DNA from: Mucidula mucida
Lineage: Eukaryota > Basidiomycota > Agaricomycetes > Agaricales > Physalacriaceae
Direction: 5' to 3'
DNA length: 34,951 bases
NCBI GenBank assembly: GCA_015501055.1
Contig: JADNYV010000360.1
Span: 1-34,951, forward strand
Shown here: positions 22,586-34,951 of the stretch, in pieces
Layout: every line of letters begins with the position of its first letter
Position numbering within the stretch: the first letter of the stretch is position 1
Notes under the pieces: model-generated
What the model was told of the DNA's origin: nothing
Database searches by the model: none
What the model saw: only the letters and a program-made list of their open reading frames with translations
Program-made: the position numbers and the translations under genes

Positions 22586-23055
22586 CTGGTTCTAAGGGCG
22601 GGGGTCTTATGGGCAACCCAAGTTCGGCAGGAATTTAAAACTCCGCCTAGATGCCGGTCGCTAAGCCGTAGGCTGCCGTAGTAGTAGTACTGGAGATTGC
22701 ACCCATCGCTACCGATACTTATGCACAAGATGAACGAGATTTTGCCCTAGTGTTTCTTTGAAGACTTCCTACTGCTGTCTCTCAACAAAATGTACACCTA
22801 CTCTCGTCAAGGCCGCAGTCATTCCAGCTACATACAATCTTCCTTTCCTCCCGTGTAATTTGGGACTCATCCCAGTAATTCTACCTCAGCAAATCCCATT
22901 CCATGCAGTTTCCAGGTCTGCACCTCTTCAATGGTTGATATTATTGCACTTTGTCGTACTCGAGCTAGAAGGTTTGCTCGCAGCGGCAAGCATGTCGGCT
23001 TGTGAGCAAGACCCTGAACCTGGGTTGCCCATAAAACCCCCGCCCTTGAAACCAG
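22586..23055. repeat. Second long inverted-repeat structure, possible degraded MITE
   Basis: The 42-nt arm at 22586-22627 (CTGGTTCTAAGGGCGGGGG at its outer end, then TTATGGGCAACCCA) matches the reverse complement of 23014-23055 with five mismatches, all transitions. The spacer is about 385 nt, without a long open frame. The GGGCAACCC core is reminiscent of hAT subterminal sequences. No direct duplication could be found next to either candidate boundary, so the class is unproven. It begins only 36 nt after the target duplication of the neighbouring MITE. Confidence 0.6.
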
Positions 23056-23308
23056 TCTAACGCAATGATGAAGTCGAAAACGCTGAGTGCTGAGCAGGGA
23101 TCTCGCATCAAGTGTATCGTTTTGTCGAATTAGCCCACATGACGTTGATACTACAAAGTCATAAACGCGGAGCCAAATACTCGAGACGACGATAAATGGT
23201 CAGGCATTGTCAATATTTCTACCAATCGTCGCAATATGTCAAGCAGCTAAACGACGTTTGGTGCTTAATGCTGTACATCAACTTCGTGGTGTTTGACACT
23301 CGCATGTA

Positions 23309-24971
23309 TCACCGGCCCAGCACCCTCTTCTTCTTCTTCAACGATCCAACAAATTCGTGTAATAGAGCGGAGCTCCCCCGAGACTGTACCATTCCCGCGA
23401 AGACAACGGCATCAAACTGGAGGACGCCACTAATGTGAAAAGTGTGGAGGAGAGGGACGAGCGTCGGGTAGTTCTCGCGGACGAAGAGCTCCTTCACTAG
23501 TGCGACGCACCGATGCTGGTGAGGCGAAGGTCAGCGAGGGTAGGGGTCAGGCCAAAGATGTTGCTGAAGTCCTCGGGCAAAATCTCTCCGTTATCGTAGA
23601 TGAAAGTAGAAAGTAGATAGAGGACATCCGGAGCGATTGCTGCAGTCAGACGTCGAGCGGCCTGTCAGGTGATCTAGCCCCCTCAACTTTTCAACTTCTT
23701 GCGATACACTTGTCTTGCAATGGAGCTTACAAAGGTTGGGAAGTGTAATTCGATTTAAAACTTCGGACATTGGCTGACAATCGCTGCCTGATGTTTCTGG
23801 ATGCGAAAGCATAGTCAATGAAACTAGATTGCAACAAATCCATTCCCCAAATTTTTGGCAGATGACTTTTCTAGGTTGACATCAAGCTCCTCGAGATGTG
23901 TAGCTTGCCGGAGAATTTCCACGATGTGTGGTGGGGAGGGTCCACCATATAACAAATCGCGGGAAGGTCTGAAAAGTGACGGGAGGTATAGGAAGTGATT
24001 CGATCCCATTGAACAGGTAAGGTTTGGAGAGGTGTCTCGATGTCGAACGTATTAAAGGTTTGCAAACATGGCGCCATATCGAAAACCTCTAAAGTTGGAA
24101 ATTCCGGGTTAAAGCGTGTGTTTGCCACACGAAGCGTCTTCAACGATTGAAGCCTTCGGCGCAGGCGCGACATTCCCGAAACCATTGTGAGAGGCAACAT
24201 AAGACTTAATTCCTTGATACGTGTAGCAAATGGTATCAACAAAATCGGAATGCAAGACGGCAATTGATCTTTAAAACTGGATGAAGCGGGGTCTGACTGG
24301 TCACAGATGGCTATGGACAGCGGCGAAACCCCAGAACGACTCAGATGCAGGGCAAGGCACTGCACATAGCGATCGTCATCATCTGCAAAATGGTCATTCG
24401 TTATAACGATGTCGATGGAAGACCAAAGCTTTGGGGATCCAAGTACTTCCTTCCTCCAACGTCTGCAGACAAGTTCCATCGTCCACAAAGGGCTCTCTGC
24501 AACATTAAATTGCCACAAGACTTTTCCATTCGGAGCGTCTATGATTGTCGGCACATCGAGAAAGTCGATGGTCAGAGAAAATATGTTGGTGAGGATTTCA
24601 GAGGGAATGCGACGAACAGGAGCAAGGAGGCACCTCCTGGCTGCTATGCATCGGGATAGTCTGGCCCTTTCTTCTTCGAGAACCTGCAGTTGCGTGTTGA
24701 TTTGGATCATTTTGCCCGCAAACTCTGACTGGAGAACGCGCAATCTGTCCGCATTGGAGCCAGCTGTTATAGAGCGAGACTCGAGGTCCAGAATCATGCC
24801 TTGGATGGTGTCATATTCGGCGGGCGATGGCACATCATTGGTTCGAGTGAGGTGGTGAAATGCAGGATTATTATCGAGCATTTCCAGCGGGGGGTGGCTA
24901 TGCACTGGAATACGGTGGTTCGGGCAGGGACAATTTGCAGATATGCACGGCTTCCAGTCATCTGTAGACAT
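23309..24971 (-). CDS. F-box/LRR-type protein with several frame breaks
   Basis: Member of the large basidiomycete F-box family, likely an SCF ubiquitin-ligase adaptor. From the ATG at 24971 (MSTDDWKPC; an in-frame ATG at 25028 is the alternative) the frame is open to about 23980. In this part are a Cys/His-bearing N-terminus, a coiled-coil-like helix (LEEERARLSRCIAARR), then the F-box with VRRIPSEILTNIFSL and LVCRRWRKEVLGSPKLWSSI. Leucine-rich-repeat-like protein then continues in other frames: VEILRQATHLEELDVNL (to about 23870), NLVSLTML and LPNL (to about 23735), DVLYLLSTFIYDNGEILPEDF with TPTLADLRLTSIG (to about 23510), and KELFVRENYPTLVPLLHTF to the stop at 23309. A GTAAGC...CTGACAG intron probably lies at about 23730-23663. 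The remaining shifts look like single-base indels. It is a decayed gene or mis-assembled sequence. Confidence 0.68.
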
Positions 24972-25241
24972 GGCGCTCTCTGTGAGAAGGTCAGCAGACT
25001 CAACACATGCATGAATTCGCGAAATCATAGAAACGACCGCTTACAAGGTTATGTGAGAGATGCACCGACAATACGAGAGTGTAACGTCTGCAATAGAGTC
25101 GAGCTAAACTCACTGAGCGAGATTAACTGAGTGTGGCACATCGGAGTGCACCGTGAATGTTTGAATGCACAGCTACTACTAATAGCATTTGCGCCCGGAA
25201 ACCGGTCCCGATTGCCGCGACTCAATCTAGTCCGAGCGTTC
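24972..25241. promoter_or_regulatory. Short bidirectional promoter, F-box gene / TBCD
   Basis: Only about 270 nt (213 nt if the F-box start is at 25028) separate the divergent starts of the minus-strand F-box gene and plus-strand TBCD, so both promoters must lie here. No TATA box was recognised. The role follows from position alone. Confidence 0.45.
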
Positions 25242-28200
25242 ATGGCGGACGAGCTCATTGAACGAAAACTGTTCGCGACCTTTGATAAACTTGACGAGTT
25301 CTTGAGCTATCAGAGCAAATTTCTCTCATATGATCTGAAGCTGAGTCCTTCCGCGGATGAGGACAAGGAAGAGCTTGTACTCTTCAACAAACTGTGTAAC
25401 ATTGTACGTTGAATGTCCTCTTTTAAGATCGAATTTGACATGCAATTAGCTTGATTCGTATCAAGAACAATCATTTCTTCTAGATCCGCATCTTGAAGGA
25501 CTGGTTACGCCCGTGGTGGATAGTCTCAAGCGATATGCGACTTCGTTGGCCTCCGATCCATCAATAGAATGCTCCTCTACCAGAGTAACTCGGACTGCCT
25601 TATTGATGTATCAATATGTCAAATGCCGCGGTTATAAGACCATAAGTGAGCTATCCAAGCCCTTAAGCACCATCCGCTGATGCTAGCCTAGTCAGATTCC
25701 TTCCCCATGAAATCGCCGATTTGTCTCTTGTCCTAGGATTCTTGCAAAGGACTGGGAATCTTGCCTCAGATCCCGAACAATGGTCTTTGCGCTACATCTT
25801 CCTCATCTGGCTTTCCTTAATTTGCATGTTACCATTTGATCTGGCTCAATTCGACGAGGTCGAAGGCGAGAACAGTACTGCCAAAGCGATCGAAGCAATT
25901 GGCAAGAACTATTTAACTAGTGCGGGGCTAGAACGTCATGGAGGAGCTCTTTTACTGTCGCGTCTTTATATGAGGTATGTCACCGAGCGCGAATGGTCTA
26001 GCGCTAACGCCGATTCGTGCAGGAAAGATACTTTAGATCAGCTGCGCGCGTTTATGACATGGACCATTCACACAAAAGAGTTATTCTCGGTCGGTTCCCG
26101 CTGTTTTAGACGTGTTCTGAAGCTGAATCCGGTTAGGTTATCGGTGCTTTACAAGTCCACTGTGAAATCCTCAAGTCAGGACCGGCTGCGCAGGTTCAAG
26201 TTGTGCTGTCAGAGGTCTTCTCCATAGTGTCCATGTTGGATTCTACTCTGGCCTCCAACACGGTAGTTCGCAAGTACAAAACCAAACTCATATCTAGGGC
26301 AGGCTTGCGAATGATTCCAACAAAGCCTCAGCTCGATGACGGAGCAGATGTACCAGATACCATCGAACAGATCCTTGAGCAGCTCTTTGAGTCTTTACAA
26401 GACAAGGTAAAGACGACTCTACTTGTGTGTACTACGCTCATATCTTTCAGGATACGATAGTCCGATGGTCGGCCGCCAAAGGCGTGGCACGCATAGCAAG
26501 TGCATTACCTGCCGACTTCGCCGACCAAGTGTTGTCTACAGTGATGGGTCTTTTCTCTCTTCACTCCATTGCTGCCGCAACCATCTATGACATGCCCGCT
26601 GTTGCTGAAAGTACATGGCATGGTGCATGTTTAGCATGTGCGGAGATGGCCCGTCGGGTCTAGTAAGGCCAGAATTACTTCAGAATTGGTTGATTGGCTG
26701 TCCAAGGCAAGTTAGCTCTCTTAGTCTGGGGTAGTTTTATGGTAACATGCGATTCCAGGGTCTGTATTTCGATCTGAGGAAGGGTGCCCATTCCATTGGC
26801 TCCAACGTGCGAGATGCGTCTGCATACGTGATCTGGTCGCTTGCTAGGAGCAAGGAACCTTCTGAGTTAGCACCGTACGCCGATAGGCTGGCTCGCCAAC
26901 TCGCTACAGTCGCGCTATTCGATCGAGAAATTCATATCCGCAGAGCGGCTAGCGCTGCTTTCCAGGAGAACGTTGGGCGTACGGTCGGTGTCTAGAAGAG
27001 GCCTTTCACATTGTTACTCATATCGCGGTTTTCATCAGAGCTTATTCCCTCATGGAATAGATGTTCTGCGGAAGACGGACTTCTATTCAGTGAGTGTACG
27101 GAGGAATGCATATTTGGTTGCTGCTCCCCAGGTGGCCGAGTATGTCATTCCCTCTGCCATTCACCGCCTAATCTTACGATACGGGACAGACATCCAGAGT
27201 ACCGACCGTTCTTAGTCGATCATCTGACAGATGTTCCTCTAAGGCACTGGGACCCTGCGATGCGAAGTTTGACGGCACAATCTATTCGCCTCATCTGTCT
27301 AGAAGACATGGAAATTTTACCGCCTCAGGTGTTTTCGAAAGCCGTACGTCGAGAACCTTTCCCCCGGTTGGGTCTCGTTCTGACAGGAAGTTCAGAACAG
27401 ATTACTTGAATCGACCGACAACACAGATATACATGGTGGACTACTCGCTTTGACGGAATTATCAATCGCGTTCCGTGAGACTGCCCGCTCCCCTGAAATT
27501 CGAGAAAAGGACATGCGGAATGTTCGTGTTCTTGCTTGTGGGCGCTTACGATTTAATCTCGATAATGACCACACGTCCTACACATGCAGATCTTCAAGTC
27601 TCTTTCAGCAATACCATACTCCGTCCTGGTCGGGCCACGAAATGAGATCATCACTGCGGCGGCCTGCGAGTTCATTGCACAAACGGTGACACTCTCAGAG
27701 ATCGAGCTACATGACAGATCGTCGGTCCCAAAGTGGAGGCAAGTCCTAGATCACGGTCTGAAGCATCGCAGTATTCCTGTGCAGGAGGCCGCTGCGAATG
27801 GCATAGGTGCGATCAGCAAGTTGGTCGATTGTTCCTCGGTTGTGAGAAGATATGTGCTTTCGATTGACCCCACGTTCCCTTCCCTTATCATCTTCATAGT
27901 GCACATTGATACGCGAACTGACATCAGGGTCTTCCGCCAGCCAACAAAGCCTCGGGCGCGTTTTGGGGTCTGTTGCTTATGATAAGTTCCCCGCATGTCT
28001 CCCCGAGAGCATCGAGTGTCTTTTGAATTGTGTCAAACCCTCGGTATAACCATCTCCCTGAATTCTTTGACGCAGTGTTCATCATCGTTTCATAGACTAC
28101 CGGCATCAACGCCAACTTGGAGGCTAGACATAATTGCTACAAGGCTATTCCAAAAATCGTCGAAAACGTGGCGCCCCATCTGACGCAACGTGAGTTATCT

Positions 28201-29532
28201 GCAGTGTTTGATCGTCCTGATCCTTGACTGTTGTGTGAAAGACTTGACACCCGGTGTCTTCAACTCGCTTCTGGATGCCCTTATTACGGGTCTGGATGAT
28301 TATACTGTTGATGAACGTGGAGACGTAGGCTCCTGGATTCGGATTACCTGCATAGGCGGTTTGACCACAATCACCGAAATTCTGGTGTCGAGATCGGAGA
28401 GTATTGATGAGTATAGTGCATACATGTCACCAGAGACGTATCACACGGCTGTGACTGGCATTCTCAAGCAGGGTCTAGAGCGCCTGGACAATGTGCGCCA
28501 CGAAGCCGGAGAGTGCATGATGAGGCTTTTACGACTATCCTTACCTAACACGGACAAGTGTGAGCGGTGGACTTTACCCAGTGTCTCTTTATTACGGGAA
28601 TTGTTCATTATGTGCGTCAAACCTCCTTGTGTCTCGGTTTACTTGTTGAATATTCCAAAGCGACGAAATGGATGCTGACTGGAGTAATGGAAACTGGCTT
28701 TTCCCTCGAGCCGTTCGACTTCTCGATGTTGAGTTTTATCGACACGCCGTTCTTCAAGGCCTCATTACCAGCCTTGGAAGCAAGACTGAAATACTGAAGT
28801 GATCTTTTGCGGAACGCCACATCAATATTGACGTACGAAATAGCATAAACCTGTCTCATCAAGCTTGGTGCGCACATTAAATCTTACCTTAGCGAGAGCA
28901 ACCCGGCCTACGACCTGGTTCATTTGTGAAGACCTGATCAAGCTACGAAGACCCATTTCAATTCAAATGGTGGTCTGCCCGTATTACAGGCTTTAATATC
29001 CTATTGGAAGTGGTGCGCTTTCAGGCTGGATTGAGAGAAAAGGACGAAATTTGACTGTCTTTGCATCCCATTCATGCGTCGCTCACTCTCTGTTAGACTT
29101 GTTGTTCTACAATCGATGGTATCTCTCATGTCGAGAAACTCAAAAACGCGAACGAATCCACGAATCCATGAAAATGTACGTGTATCTTTCGGGAATCGAA
29201 GAACTTGGGAGATCTGATGTATTTTCAGTATTGTCAACCTTCTTGCTTTTGCACCAATCGTCGACCAGTGCATCGTCAGTCTGATAAACTTCCTTGGCCA
29301 CCAATTCCCGAGTGTGAGTATACAGTGATGGTCAATCTTGAGATTAATATGTCCTCAGGTCCGGTCGGAAACGGCGGAATACTTGTATCTTACACTGCAA
29401 AGTATTGATATTGATAGGGAAACAGATGAAGTAGAGGAGGTCTTGCTGGAGACGGAGTGGTCGTCTACTGACCATGATGCTGTTATGGAGAAAGCTCAGA
29501 ACGTGGTAGACTTATTCCAGAGTCATGTATGA
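25242..29532 (+). CDS. TBCD: Tubulin-folding cofactor D (Alp1/Cin1), with frame breaks
   Basis: Cytosolic chaperone that binds beta-tubulin and helps assemble the alpha/beta dimer. Clear exons: 25242-25403, 25450-25645, 25692-25974, 26023-26089, 26137-26406, 26451-26706, 26759-26983, 27039-27139, 27190-27343, 27396-27521, 27590 to about 27850, about 27930-28043, 28096-28189, 28242-28611, 28661 to about 28799, then 29229-29313 and 29359-29532. About 1,150 residues of ARM/HEAT-like helices, the family length. Strong landmarks: NTVVRKYKTKLISR, KGAHSIGSNVRDA, SAAFQENVGR, FPHGIDVL, LDDYTVDERGDVGSWIR and FYRHAVLQGLITSLG. The frame is broken near 26655-26680 (two stops between AEMARR and SELVDWLSK) and repeatedly at about 28800-29170, while sequence on both sides stays conserved. 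The junction at 27850-27930 is uncertain. The intron at 26707-26758 is GC-AG (AAG|GCAAGT). Confidence 0.9.
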
Positions 29533-29710
29533 TAGATACTTGCTGAAGTTGGGTGGCCAAGTGTATCAGGATCGTGGGAAAGTCGTGATCGAGTCGTCAT
29601 TGACAGCGCCATCCCCCCTCCCTCTACTGTTTCGACTATCGCTTGGGCTCAGACTCAAGTATATTCATTACTTGTCCGGTCAACGCCGTCACTGCCTGAT
29701 TTCCGCGAAA

Positions 29711-31740
<2,030 letters not shown>

Positions 31741-31838
31741 ATTATAGTTGAGGTAATGTTTCGACGACAGTATAAGAGGACCATCCACAATACCCAGTAT
31801 ATGCCCATACATCGGGAGATAATTATTTTTAGCAGCTA

Positions 31839-32281
31839 CTATCTTTCTTCGACGGCCGCATCTAGTGCAATGACACTGCTTTCGTCGTCTTCAATGCGCC
31901 AGCCTGTAGGTGTTTTGATTCTGTGGACTTTGTGGCTTGATCGTGGCGTCGCTAAATCATACGAACATTCGTCGACGTCCCGAGAGTATCCACGGAACTT
32001 GATGTTCTAAGGGCCAGCGGCTCACGTTTGTTGGTCTTTTTGGAGTTGACCCTCCGGTCCTCTTTGCGGTTATTCCTACAAACAGGCCGCCTATTATGCC
32101 AAGTTTGGTATGTTAAATATGAAGCTTCGAGAACATTCCTATGCATCTTTCCTACTGAAGGATTGGACAGATCCGTTATGTCTGTTGTAGTTCCCATTAG
32201 AGCGATAAGAACGAAATCAACGAAGCCAGAAGGAGCATTACATGCCCATTGTCCAGACTCGAGACGATAGTCATATGCCAA
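31839..32281 (-). CDS. Possible 3' part of an unknown membrane-protein gene
   Basis: Low-confidence model. A plausible last exon runs 32006-31839, after a CCCTTAG acceptor. It encodes a charged tail with GYSRDVDECSYDL and TPTGWRIEDDESSVIALDAA, then stops 98 nt from the VMA2 stop on the other strand. Upstream on the same strand, about 32095-32050, the frame reads a short hydrophobic glycine-rich helix followed by KRTGG. At 32260-32165 another segment (SGQWACNAPSGFVDFVLIAL) looks protein-like. The phases of the joining introns could not be settled, no start was found and no family was recognised. A single-pass membrane protein with an acidic cytoplasmic tail would fit. Confidence 0.32.
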
Positions 32282-34221
32282 CGTTTGGAAAGAGAAAAGC
32301 GCAACATCAGAGAACGCCTTGACTCATTGCCTTCTCAGACTCAGCTGAGAGAGCCGCGGCTTAGTCCATGACTACTCCAGGACCTGGAGGGGACGATTCT
32401 TGTAAACTGAATGCGAAAATCCCACGTTGATCATAGTAAGGCATCTATATATATGTTGTATATATGGAGGAGAAAGCCTCGACATAGCGTGGTATATCCT
32501 TTGTCTGAGCTGGGTTGCAAACAAAGGCAGGCACTAACGTGGACAAGACAAGCATGTTCTCGCCTTTGAAGATACTATAACAGTCTACCAAAGAGCGCCA
32601 TTGCATCGGGTTTGCTGCCTCATGTAAGCGTGCCATTTATCGATAACAATTAAGCGCCTTTTGTTGAACGCCAGCCACGCGCTGGACACACGGTCGCACA
32701 TTGGTAAAGGCAGAGGGGAGCATGTACAGGGTACCGGTGTTGATCAGAAAGCGAGGGAAATCGGGCGCTGATGCTGGTTACGGGAACGACCTAAAAGAGA
32801 GATGCAGCTGCCACGTCGGAGGAGTCCGTAGGATACGGAAAAAGTACATGCAAGGAGTCGAGTACTGCAAGCGATATCCTCGCCCAATCCTCGCCTCATA
32901 TAGCAATGGACACAAGAACCGTGGTATACAGATGCGGTTACTGTAGAATGAATTGAAGGTGAAGAGGTAAGCGTATCGGGGACGGCGAACATGGTGGTTG
33001 ATCAAATACTGTCACAGATGCGTGTACACGCAGAAGCTGTACCCATAGTGAGTCGACCGACCAAGAAATGATGCCCGATGTGAAGGAAAAATTTGATGGA
33101 TGGAGTGTTTGTTGAATTGGAAGGCCAACATCGTGCAACAGGGGTGTCAGAGAGGAGGACAGGTCCCACACCCGCCGCTTGGCAGTCTGGGGTACCCGCG
33201 CAAGGTGACCAGCAACATGACGAAATTCTGTTGCGGGAGTAGAGGCGATCAATACGCTACTCCAGATCGTGTAAGGAGTAGTGTCATCGTAGTGTGCCAC
33301 TCCGGTTCAAAGATACATCGGAACTATTACCTGCGTACAGAGTTCACGGCGGCAGGAGGACTCATTAGCCTCAGATAGGTTTACCCGGCGCGGAAAACCG
33401 TTAGGGCAGTCAGATGTTACAGAAGGTCCCCTTTGAAGAACAGCCTCCATTGTACAGAGTTCATACCCTTCCGAATGGTAGGCGCAGGAACACGTCAGTC
33501 AGACAATAATACAGCAGATATAGGGTTTATCAATGAGACCCGTAGATCGAAGCTGCTATCAAAGCTCGGAGGGGGCGAAACCTGCGACCGATATCAGAAT
33601 TTGCGGTGAATCAGTTAATGTTACGATTTGCCGAGCTGTAAGGAGAATTAAAGGTTTACGACGACGAAGGAGGCGACGGATACACTCGGATAGATACGGG
33701 GCAACGCCGCAAATACCGTTGTTGGAATAGGCAAGTTGAAGCCCAGGAGCGTGATATCTGAAAACGTACCGAGATCCTGATTAGAAAAGAAGGACCAGGT
33801 CACGAAATCAATCAACGCGAATAATTCCATTGATATGTCTGACCCTTGCCACACCCTTGGGAAGCACGAGATACTGTACAAGGCAAGGACCGCAAGGTGG
33901 TTAAGCGAGGGAAGAGCTGATGGGGGTTGTACCTGGCGCAGGTAGGGAGCTTGGAAACAGGACGTTAGACAGCAGAGACCGCAGAGAGCAACGAGCAATA
34001 GAACACAGCAGAGATACGGCGAGGCAGAGACACGACAGACCGGGGACGGCGTGGTATGGACGGATCCATACTTGGAATGCGGACTTGATGAAATAGAGAA
34101 ATTAATAGAACGCTTGCCAGTCAACGCCATGTGTTCACCCCTACCTCCATAAGAGTCCATTCCCTTTATATCGCAACTCGTTCCTTGTTTGTCGCCTCTC
34201 TTTTTGACTGCTTCCCCCTTC
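32282..34221. other. Long stretch without a recognisable gene
   Basis: About 1.9 kb. There are short open frames on both strands, none with family motifs or convincing splicing. The longest (minus, 34313-33648) reads like chance sequence. A small AT-rich alternating run (TATATATA on both sides of GTTG) is at about 32444-32467. No inverted repeats, tRNA or transposase were recognised. It may hold regulatory sequence for the gene that starts near 34222, and the 5' part of the possible minus-strand gene to its left. Confidence 0.4.
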
Positions 34222-34690
34222 ATGGACCATGGCTTTTCCTTTAATCGCAAGCGCAAGGCCGACAGCGACGACCGCCAGGACGCCGCGTCCCCGCCTATTG
34301 CAGTCGACGCCATGCTCGTCGACCAGGCCGCTGCTGCTGCTCGTCGGCCGTCATATGGAACCTAGCCCCGGAGACCCTCTGGGACCAGCAGCCTACCGTG
34401 CCAGACGATTCCATTCTCAACCATCCCCGTCAAAACGGCCGCGACACGACAAACATCATGTTTCCCCGCGTCCGCATTCCGCACGTCGCCCGTCCAGGCG
34501 CTTTCCAACCAGAATGTGCCCTGCGCGACCCCCGCCAACCGACAGATGTGGCAGCGACGTCGAAGACATTGGCGTTATCGGCACCGCCAGTGGTTCGGAC
34601 CCAGGACCGGCCACCGGCTCATTGCTAACGCTCCGTGGCCCTTCGAAAGCCCATACGCCTCCTACAGTCTCATTTTTCTCTTTTGAATCC
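34222..34690 (+). CDS. Possible start of an unknown nuclear protein (frame uncertain)
   Basis: The ATG at 34222 follows a pyrimidine-rich stretch and a TTTATATC element about 50 nt upstream. It opens MDHGFSFNRKRKADSDD, then an alanine-rich helix, 47 residues up to a TAG at 34363. Protein-like sequence seems to go on in other frames: APETLWDQQPTVPDDSILNH from about 34364, then SDVEDIGVIGTASGSDPGPA at about 34558-34620. No intron would join them over such short distances, so one-base indels are suspected, as elsewhere in the right part of the window. The NRKRK cluster suggests a nuclear protein. No family recognised. It may not be a gene. Confidence 0.3.
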
Positions 34691-34951
34691 AATTCACATC
34701 ATATACCCCCCATTCTTCCTCTTATAACCGTCAAAGTCTCAAGGAATTGGACTTGGACATTATACTTCGCAATCCCCAGCTTCGTGCGTGTCTCTACCCC
34801 CTCATATCGTATCACAACATTAATATCATTCGTAAAGGACAGATCTACTATTTGATTCTGGTCTGCAATTCCGCCGCCCAACCGGAAGTAAACGCAAGAA
34901 GGAGCTTTCTGAAAAGTACTGGGAATGCCATAATAACTGAACTCGAGACTG

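Noticed and set aside
22578..23063. Target-site duplication for the second inverted repeat
   Set aside because: The bases outside several candidate ends (for example TATAGAGC and TCTAACGC) do not match, so no duplication is claimed.
33648..34313. Minus-strand frame of 221 codons
   Set aside because: It overlaps the more protein-like start at 34222. Its composition looks random, with scattered Cys and Trp and no family pattern or splice signals.

Overview
The window looks like nuclear DNA of a filamentous basidiomycete, probably an Agaricomycete. Genes are dense and cut by about 70 introns, most of them 45-60 nt with GT(A/G)(A/C/T)G(T) donors, CTNAC/CTGAC-type branch sites and (C/T)AG acceptors. 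The proteins are fungal house-keeping families plus expanded basidiomycete families: F-box, lactose-permease-like MFS, RTA1 and Zn2Cys6 regulators. Gene models were assembled by eye from reading frames, splice signals and remembered family alignments. No search was run.

Layout. Minus strand, 1-9.2 kb: an Akr1-type ankyrin/DHHC palmitoyltransferase (3' end cut by the window), a phi-class glutathione S-transferase, a NUDCD1-like CS-domain protein, and a 15-exon MFS sugar transporter. After a 1.5 kb divergent spacer, a plus-strand orphan protein with a MYND/HIT-like zinc finger (10.7-11.4 kb) converges on a tight minus-strand array: Bud22 (ribosome biogenesis), Prp6/Prp1 (U5/tri-snRNP splicing factor) and a Zn2Cys6 transcription factor, separated by only 118 and 101 nt. 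Plus strand, 18.8-21.2 kb: an RTA1-like seven-helix membrane protein and a nuclear protein resembling the HAPSTR1/C16orf72 family. From 21.2 to 23.3 kb there is a gene-poor stretch with a 509-bp hAT-type MITE (65-bp perfect terminal inverted repeats, 8-bp target duplication) and, beside it, a second inverted-repeat structure. Then comes a minus-strand F-box/LRR gene, sharing a short bidirectional promoter with plus-strand tubulin cofactor D (TBCD), followed by the V-ATPase B subunit (VMA2). The last 3 kb hold only weak gene evidence: a possible minus-strand gene convergent with VMA2 and the start of an unknown plus-strand gene.

The most important caution is reading-frame damage. Apparent single-base indels break conserved exons of VMA2 (two), TBCD (several), the F-box gene (several), the MFS transporter (one) and the Zn2Cys6 factor (one). 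Akr1, GST, NUDCD1, Bud22, Prp6 and RTA1 are intact. VMA2 and TBCD are normally essential single-copy genes and are otherwise perfectly conserved here. Uncorrected assembly indels in the right part of the window are therefore a simpler explanation than a row of pseudogenes.

I saw no CRISPR, bacterial-type or obviously new multi-gene system. The genes are mostly unrelated house-keeping functions, and the novelty is in the MITE pair, non-canonical GC-AG introns, micro-exons and two poorly known proteins.
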